A stretch of 64,000 bases of DNA from positions 84,577,697 to 84,641,696 of the forward strand of contig OX638371.1 of NCBI GenBank assembly GCA_951812925.1, in the 5' to 3' direction. The notes beneath the pieces were generated by a model that was not told the DNA's origin, did not search any database, and was given only the letters and a program-made list of their open reading frames with translations. The position numbers and the translations under genes are program-made. Shown here in pieces: positions 57,584 through 64,000 of the stretch (positions are counted from its first letter, which is position 1; each line of letters begins with the position of its first letter). The DNA is from Calliopum simillimum (lineage: Eukaryota > Arthropoda > Insecta > Diptera > Lauxaniidae).

Positions 57584-58326
57584 CTAGTAAGGGTGTAACT
57601 TTTGTCCTGGCCAAAAAATAAATACCCTACACTGCAGTATTTTGAAGCTTTTGCTTATAAAGTAGGTGCCACGCCCTCTTGTCCGAGTTCGTCTAGTTTA
57701 AGCTTAGAGGGTGCATTTATAGTCTTAAGTATTTGAGTGAAACTTTTGCTTATATGGGAGGTGCCACGCCCCATTGTCTGAATTCACCCAATTCTTGTTG
57801 AGATATTTTATTTAAAATTTTTAATATCTGAGTCAAATTTGGTTCGAATATATCAAAAAACGTTTTCAGTATAGCGTTTTGAAGCTTTTGCTTATATGGG
57901 AGGTGCCACGCCCTCTTGTCCAAATTCGCCTTGTTTTTTTTTTAGAACTTGCGCTTACAATTCGTTGTATTTATGTGTATTTTGGTTGCATTTTCGTGAA
58001 AAATACTCCAAAAATTCCATTTTGAATATATTTTTTGTATGAGCGGTAGGCGTGTCCGTTGACCGATTTCGCTCATTTTCATTCCTCCGATCTAGCTTTC
58101 ACGATGGAGACTGTGCATCAAATTTCATTGAATTATCTTGCTTAGTTTTCCCAAAAAGTGTATTTCCACACACAGCCAGCCACCCAGCCAGACAGACGGA
58201 CATGGCTATATCGACTCAGAAGGTGACGCTGATCAAGAATATATATACTTTTCTATATCTGCCACGCCTCCTTCTGTGCGTTACAAACAGAAGGACAAAG
58301 TGAATATACCCTGGGTGTAGGGTATA
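57584..58326 (-). mobile_element. INE-1/DINE-like Helentron, copy 2 (uninterrupted)
   Basis: Minus orientation; starts TATACCCTACACCC and ends ACACCCTTACTAG followed by T. It carries three GTGCCACGCC units with a period of about 120-150 bp, a TATATATATTCTTGATCAGC block, and a short CTGG-type tract at 58175-58195. It provides the empty site for the insertion in copy 1. Confidence 0.8.
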
Positions 58327-58329
58327 AAC

Positions 58330-59570
58330 ATAAAATAAAAACATCAAAATTTTATTAAAAGTAATCAAAACATAGTAAAATTACAAAATTGGTGATGTTC
58401 TACGAAAGCAACCAAACAAATCTTCAAATCTTTACAAGTGAAAAGTAGTTTTAGAAAAACCTGTATTGGCTGGAAACGCTTGGATGGATATCAAAAATAT
58501 TGTTGTCATATAAAAGGTCTTTAATAAGCAATAGAGTTGTCGTATAAAAGTTCTTAATTTTTCAAACATTATTTACATACGCATAAAGTTCCCTAATTAA
58601 AAGTTAGAAAATGAAAGTTTTCAATAAAACCTTTACTTTATTGCACTGCAACCAAACTAACACTGAACTGCCTACATAACAAGTTCTGGCAACAAATAAA
58701 ACATTCTAGGTTCTAGTGAAAGCTACATAAAATGTACTTTCAGTTTCACTCGAACATTCTTGATGCTATTACATTTAGACAAACCTTCTTGTCGTTTTCA
58801 CTAATTAGATTTATTATATACCTTGTTTCATACATACTGTGCTGTACTTACTCTGGAAAAATTTTGAAAATTTCACTTCTCAAATTTCCCGCGCATTTCT
58901 AGTGTTAAACAACTATGAATTTTGAACGAAATGTATATGGATGCTATTCACCACTTCAACTGCCACAAAGAAACAGAAACCAAAAAAAAAAAATCACTGA
59001 AATGTAGAGTCAACTGACTTCTCGACAGATGGTGGACAGACAGCCAGAGAAAAAGACATTTACCATGTTTAAAACAAGCGATAACACAATTGACAATTCC
59101 CTTTGTTAGTGCTGAATTTCAGCGCTGATATCCAGAACATCAAATCATTGCAGTTGAGCACTCGTTGTTGTAATGAATATGAATTGAGTTGGAATTCGTT
59201 ATCAACCACAAAAAGAAAATAAGGGAAGAGTAAACCACTTCGAAATGTTCAACATTGGTAGGGAAAATGACGTACAAAGAGTTAGTGGAAGCATTTGCCG
59301 TATATGGTGAGACTATGTCAGTAAATACTCGTATGTAATAATGTCAATGTGATCAATGATATAAAATATATTTTAAGAACTTACTAGAAACACTTGCAGT
59401 TTATTTTTTTAGTTTCTAATTAGTAGAGTTCCCAGGGAGTTAAAAACACTGTATACGTAGGACTTCTACAAGACCGCATGAAATTTAATTATTAAAAGTG
59501 GAATGCTTAGCTTAAAATATAAATAAAAAAGTTTACCTATTAAAAAGTTGTGATCTTTTTTGTAGTGCGG
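58330..59570. other. Non-coding stretch
   Basis: No gene or element recognised in about 1.2 kb. Confidence 0.4.
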
Positions 59571-59571
59571 T

Positions 59572-59945
59572 CATTTGGTAGATTTACCTGGAAAGTTTTT
59601 CGAAGTTTTTTAAACTGATTTTTTCTTTTAAATTGTGATAATACATGAACGGAGCGTCGAAGCAATAAAACAAAAATACCAGCTTATAGGGAATTGTTTG
59701 TTCTACAAACAACATTCCGTTTTTATTTTTACGACATAAAGTTTAGGAGATATCTTTTGACAAACTTAAAATTTAGAAAAAAACTGTTTTTGCAAAATAT
59801 TCTGAAACGATATGCCGCAGAAAAAATTTTATTCTTGGATTTTGCAGAACATGTTATTCTCTATGAATGTCTTTACCAACACTTTTTCCTTCCGACTTAC
59901 CGTTCATGAGATATCGCGATTTGAAAATGAACATAGTTTTATGAA
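59572..59945 (+). repeat. Solo arm of the 7.1-8.1 kb foldback family
   Basis: Shares, in order with 6912-7570, GTCATTTGGTAG, TTTACCTGGAAAGTTTT, TATAGGGAATT, AAAATTTAGAAAAAA and CATGAGATATCGCGA. The second arm is absent. It lies directly left of another, larger foldback. Confidence 0.7.
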
Positions 59946-60112
59946 AAGTTAAACGCAGTAGGCCTCTTCGTTTTGCCTTTTTGGACAAAACACCGTAGTC
60001 GGTGTTGGAAACAACTTCAATTACGAAGAAGTTTACTAGAATTTTTCTCTAGAAATGCCCGTTACAGAGATAAAAATAGTAATTTTAAATGTGTTTTACG
60101 ATTAGTGGAGTG

Positions 60113-61596
60113 CCTGAGATTTTTAAACTAGGATATTTATTAGAGCGAATGAATTTATATAGTTGAGGTGGGATTTTGTTTTTTATACCATAAAAAGAAA
60201 AGTTTACCAAAAATTTGTTTGTGCAATTGATTTTTTCTTTATTTAAGCAATAACTATAAAAAGTTAATACACACTAAATCCAAAATAGATGTAACATTTT
60301 GCAAACTATTTTTTCTAAATTAATTTAGAGTCGCAGAACTCGAAAAACCCACTTAGTTTTTATTTCTTTGGACCGTTCCCGAGTTATTCGGACATTTATA
60401 TTTTCGAGGTTATAGCTTCATATACATCAATATATTTGTAGAACGCCAAGTCCGATCGATTTTATTTTACAACGCTTACAAAGAGTGAGTAATAGCTCTT
60501 TTAACGAGTATACCAATGATTATGCTCCGAACAAAATTAACCGAGTTATAGCAGAAAAAACTCAGATTTTTTAAAAATTTTTAAAAATTTTTCATATCAA
60601 TATCAAATGAAAAACTTAGTTTTTCGCATATATTTATTTGAAAAAAATTTTTTTAACAATTTTATTCAATGGCAAATTTAATTCCAAACATTTTAAGCCT
60701 AGTTTGAGCAAAATCGAATGCGGTTTCTTGAAGATATTAAGGATTTGGTGCAATAAGAATGATGAGAAGTTGTCCAGAGCATTTTCAAAATGTTCAGCCT
60801 AAGTCAACAGATCCAATTTTTCAGGTTCCACATCGGCCATTCTACACTCATTGAACATTTTAAAGAAGCTCTCATCATTTTTTGTAGAAGAACATTTCGG
60901 ACCGGGTTGCAATTGCATCAAAAATATAAATTTTTGAAAGAAAACGATATGCCTTCATTGCATTAAAACCTTAATATCTTCACCAGATTTCATTCGATTT
61001 TGCTCAAAGTTAGCTTAAAATGTTTGGAATTAAATGTACCATTGAATAAAATTATTAAAAAAATTTTTTTTAAATAAATATATGCGAAAAACTAAGTTTT
61101 TCATTTGACGTTGGTAAGAAAAATTTAAAAATTTTTTTAAAAAATCTAAGTTTTTCGTGCTATAACTCAGTTAATTTTATTCGGAGCATAATCATTGGTA
61201 CTCCCGTTAGAAACACCATTAGTCATTCTTTGTAATCGTGGTAAAATAAAATCGATCGGATTTGCCGTTATACAAATATATTGATGTATATGATGCTATA
61301 ATCTCGAAAATAAAAATGGCCGAATAACTCGGGAACGGTTAGAAGGAAAAAAAAAATTGCGTTTTTCGTGTTCAGCGACCTCAAATTAGTTTAGAAAAAA
61401 TGGTTTGCAAATTGTTACAATTATTTTTAATGTAGTGTTATACTAACTTTTTATAGTTAATACACAAATCAAAAGCACAAAAAAATTTTGGGTAAACTTT
61501 TTTTTTACGGCATTTAAAACAAAATCCCACCCCAACCATATAAATTCATTTGGTCTTGTAGAAATCCTAGGTTAAAAGCCCCAGGCACTCCACTAA
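60113..61596. repeat. Large foldback with ~680-740-bp arms
   Basis: The left arm (60113-60795) and right arm (60852-61596) pair over their length with moderate divergence. Pairs include TAGTGGAGTGCCTG / CAGGCACTCCACTA at the outer ends, AAAATCCCACC, TTTGCAAAC.ATTTTTTCTAAA, GAGTTATAGC, CGCATATATTTATTT and AAAATGTTCA next to the loop. The longest inverted repeat in the window; no ORF. Confidence 0.85.
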
Positions 61597-61697
61597 ATGG
61601 AGATAATGAAAAGAGGCATCCTCTACTTAAATTTATAAAAATTTCCGAAATTTTTCCAAAAAATTGTTTTCTCGATAATAATCACAGTCTTGGTTTT

Positions 61698-62105
61698 TAT
61701 ACCCTACACCCAGGGTATATTCACTTTGTCCTTCCGTTTGTAACGCAGAGAAGGAGGCGTGGCAGATATAGAAAAGTATATATATTCTTGATCAGCGTCA
61801 CCTCCTGAGTCGATATAGCCATGTCCATCTGTCTGGCTGGCTGGATGGCAGGCTGGCTGGCTGGCTGGGTGGCTGGCTGTGCGTGGAAATATTTTTAACG
61901 GGAAAACTAACCAAGATAATTCAATGAAATTTGGCACACTGACTCCGTCGTCAAAGATAACTCGTGGGATTGAAAATGAGCGAAATCGGTCAACGGACAC
62001 GCCTACCGCCCATACAAAAAATATATTCAAAATGTAACTTTAGGAGTATTTTTCACTTTAGGGTATTTAACGTTTGGCCAGGCCAAAGTTTACACCCTTA
62101 CTAGT
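61698..62105 (+). mobile_element. INE-1/DINE-like Helentron, copy 3 (short)
   Basis: Starts TATACCCTACACCCAGGG, then GGAGGCGTGGCAGATATAG, TATATATATTCTTGATCAGC and a CTGG tetranucleotide tract (61829-61885). It ends with the hairpin TTTGGCCAGGCCAAA, 17 nt later CTAG, then T. A terminal hairpin plus CTRR and insertion before T is the Helitron 3' signature. At 408 bp it lacks the central repeats of the other copies. Confidence 0.85.
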
Positions 62106-62109
62106 TATT

Positions 62110-62855
62110 CTTGGTCTTATCCTAGATCTTGGTCTCGGTGTTCTTGGTCTTGAAATCACAATACAGCAGCTCCATGCCTAGCGTAAAAAAAATATGAATT
62201 AACTTTCTCAGGTTTCGCTAAAAATGGCAACAAAAAAATTTTAAGATTGTTTTTTTGGGGATTTTGGGATGCACAGCGGATGGTTTTGTATGGAACTGCG
62301 TTGGTACAGATGTTCTTTAGATAAAAAAAAATTCTGTGATTCAAAAATTATGTATAGCTTTCAAGTTATGAGCAAAGAATGAAAATCAACTTTACAAAAA
62401 AAATGATTTTGTTGGTTTGATTAATCGTTCCGTTTTGAATCTGAAAACAACTGACCGATTTAAAAGAAGTGCTGATATAATAGGCTAATATAATAGGCTG
62501 ATATAATGTCATAGGCTAAAAAAGTGAGCTGCTGCACCACACCTCCCAAAGAATTAACTAATCATATATCCGAAACACTTTAACGCAGATAGATTCACTG
62601 AGCAAAAAATTAACCTTAAAAACAATCAAAAGTAGAAAACATTATGAATTTTTCATGGAGAAATTTCTATAAATTGCTTTTTTTTTTTTTTTTTTGATTG
62701 GACAGAATCTTATTTATTTTACATGGAGAATGACGGCAAGATTACAGCAGTGAAGAAAAGACAGTTTTAGTTATTTTATTTTGTTATGTGAATCATCCTT
62801 ACCATCAATTTATTCAAACCGAAAGTAATATGATGGGTCGTCCTCAAACAAGCTG
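62110..62855. other. Non-coding stretch with a short tandem repeat
   Basis: ATAATAGGCTGAT-type units at 62476-62520. The block CGCAGATAGAT at 62583 recurs in TATAACACGCAGATAGATAA at 63508, suggesting two diverged copies of a longer unit. No gene. Confidence 0.4.
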
Positions 62856-62859
62856 CAAT

Positions 62860-63415
62860 TGGCCGAAATATGACCACATAAAATAGAAGAAAACTAAAAA
62901 GATTCCATGTTTTTCATTCAGAAAGAAAGTCACATCAAAACCATATAGCAATCTCCTTACAACAACCTTTGCTATAATAATTTTTTAATATCAAGAAGAA
63001 ATCTTATTGTTTTGCAAGAAGATTTCTCATAAAATTAAGATGATTTTCAAATAATTTTCAATAGAATGAAAACATTAAGGCGATTCCTGAAAACGTGTAA
63101 AAGCCTTGAAAACTTTGTAAACTCGTAAAACTGTCAAATTTTGTATTGATTTTGAACAACTTTTACGAGTTTACGAGGTTTTCGAGGCTTTTACACGTTT
63201 TCAGGAATCCCCTCATTGTTTCAAGAAGAAATCGTATTGAAAACGATGAGATTTCTTCTTATAAATTTTTTCATATAAATGTCAACAGAAATTTTAAGAA
63301 GATTTTCTCTATGATTTTGATGTAACTTTCTTTTAGGATGAAAATCATAGAGATATCTTTTTAATTTTTTCTATTTTATGTGCTCATTTTGGCTTTGTGT
63401 GAGATTTGATAGATA
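62860..63415. repeat. Foldback with ~275-bp arms and a near-perfect core hairpin
   Basis: The arms 62860-63139 and 63153-63415 pair through CACATAAAATAGAA, GAAAGT.ACATCAAAA and AAGAAGAAATC. The inner 63078-63214 is a strong hairpin (GATTCCTGAAAACGTGTAAA and complement) with a loop of roughly 14 nt. No ORF. Confidence 0.75.
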
Positions 63416-63420
63416 TAAGT

Positions 63421-64000
63421 AAAAGTCATCGGAAAAAATTATGTTAACTAATAAGAGGGGCAGTATAACGCCCTCAAAAAAAAAAAAAATTTATCATATC
63501 TCTGAAAATATAACACGCAGATAGATAAGATTTGGTACATAACGTTCAGTCAATTGTAAACTATCCCATTTTGTATTTTTTTTAATTTTTGCGAGAGTCA
63601 AAAAACAGCCTAGAGTTCCATTACTACCTACTTACGTCCATTACTAAATCGTCATTCTGACTATTTAATAAAAAACAAAATTATCTGTAATTTTGAGTAG
63701 AAATGAGGTTCTGTGTTGTTTCTTAACTCCCTGAAACATTATAAAAAAAAAAAAATATAGTAAATTTTGCAATCGACTCAACGATATGTTAAGACCATTA
63801 GAACAAATAAAACACACTAAAAAAATGGGCTTTGCCACTCTTTCCTACAACCTGATTCATCATTTCTCCAAAACTGCTTAACGCTGATTGTTAAAATTTG
63901 GTACATATGCAAATTTCATGGGGAGAAATAGTTTTAGTGGAAAAGTGGGTGGTCATAGTTCTGAAACCATTTGGTGCAAATAATACGATTTGGTACATTG
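63421..64000. other. Non-coding end of the window
   Basis: No gene. AATTTGGTACATA-type blocks recur at 63528 and 63895, with similar text before each, suggesting a diverged repeat of about 370 bp. Confidence 0.35.

Overview
The window is AT-rich eukaryotic DNA from a higher fly (cyclorrhaphan Diptera). A tephritid-like fruit fly is my best guess, but that is an inference from the transposon set: a BEL/Pao element, mariner and DD37E elements, and INE-1/DINE-like Helentrons with the 'gtgccacgcc', 'gatcaagaatatata' and 'agggtata' blocks. Many (GTT)n/(CAA)n and ACATATGTATGT-type simple repeats also fit. I found no host gene exon, no rRNA and no functional tRNA gene. The window reads as an intergenic or intronic transposon graveyard with much nesting.

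The main object is a complete BEL/Pao LTR retrotransposon on the minus strand (1297-12287). It has near-identical 377/376-bp LTRs, TG...CA ends and a perfect 5-bp target duplication GAAAG. In transcription order it holds the 5' LTR, a primer-binding-site-like sequence, a long leader, gag, protease-RT-RNase H, integrase, a third ORF and the 3' LTR. A 1590-bp hAT-type element (8-bp duplication AGCTAGAA) sits exactly at the gag/protease joint, and one in-frame TGA separates RNase H from integrase. ORF3 (1918-2769, minus) is the most unusual item. It is intact, lies where other elements carry env, is preceded by a good splice-acceptor sequence, and encodes three zinc knuckles plus a retropepsin-like fold in which the catalytic D-S-G is D-P-C.

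Right of the retrotransposon, 12.3-17.7 kb holds a DD37E relic, a 2.6-kb TIR element (13710-16338) carrying a foldback and a nested MITE built from 14 copies of a GGACATAATCCCCAT motif, tRNA-like sequences and a hAT-type MITE. The 17.7-22.1 kb stretch is non-coding. The 22.1-24.3 kb stretch has small palindromic and TIR elements and a TTAA-flanked MITE. The 25.3-29.5 kb stretch is Helentron-like DNA with a ~121-bp minisatellite and an inserted TIR element bearing an inverted pair of tRNA-like sequences. The 29.5-35 kb stretch is essentially featureless.

The 35-37.4 kb stretch has repeat relics and TTAA-bounded palindromes. The 39.2-40.9 kb stretch is a decayed mariner split by a MITE. A 1.2-kb TTCGAA-rich satellite lies at 42.69-43.92 kb. 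A DD37E transposon with TIRs and TA duplications is at 45682-46977. Foldbacks lie at 46980-47530, 49370-50337, 60113-61596 and 62860-63415. An internally deleted mauritiana-type mariner (54137-55059) lies inside a possible 2.7-kb TTAA-bounded element. Two further Helentron copies are at 57584-58326 and 61698-62105.

Two themes recur: very long inverted repeats with near-continuous pairing, and short MITEs carrying many copies of one 12-15-bp motif. All boundaries were read by eye. Repeat-family names rest on motifs and terminal structure, not on database searches.
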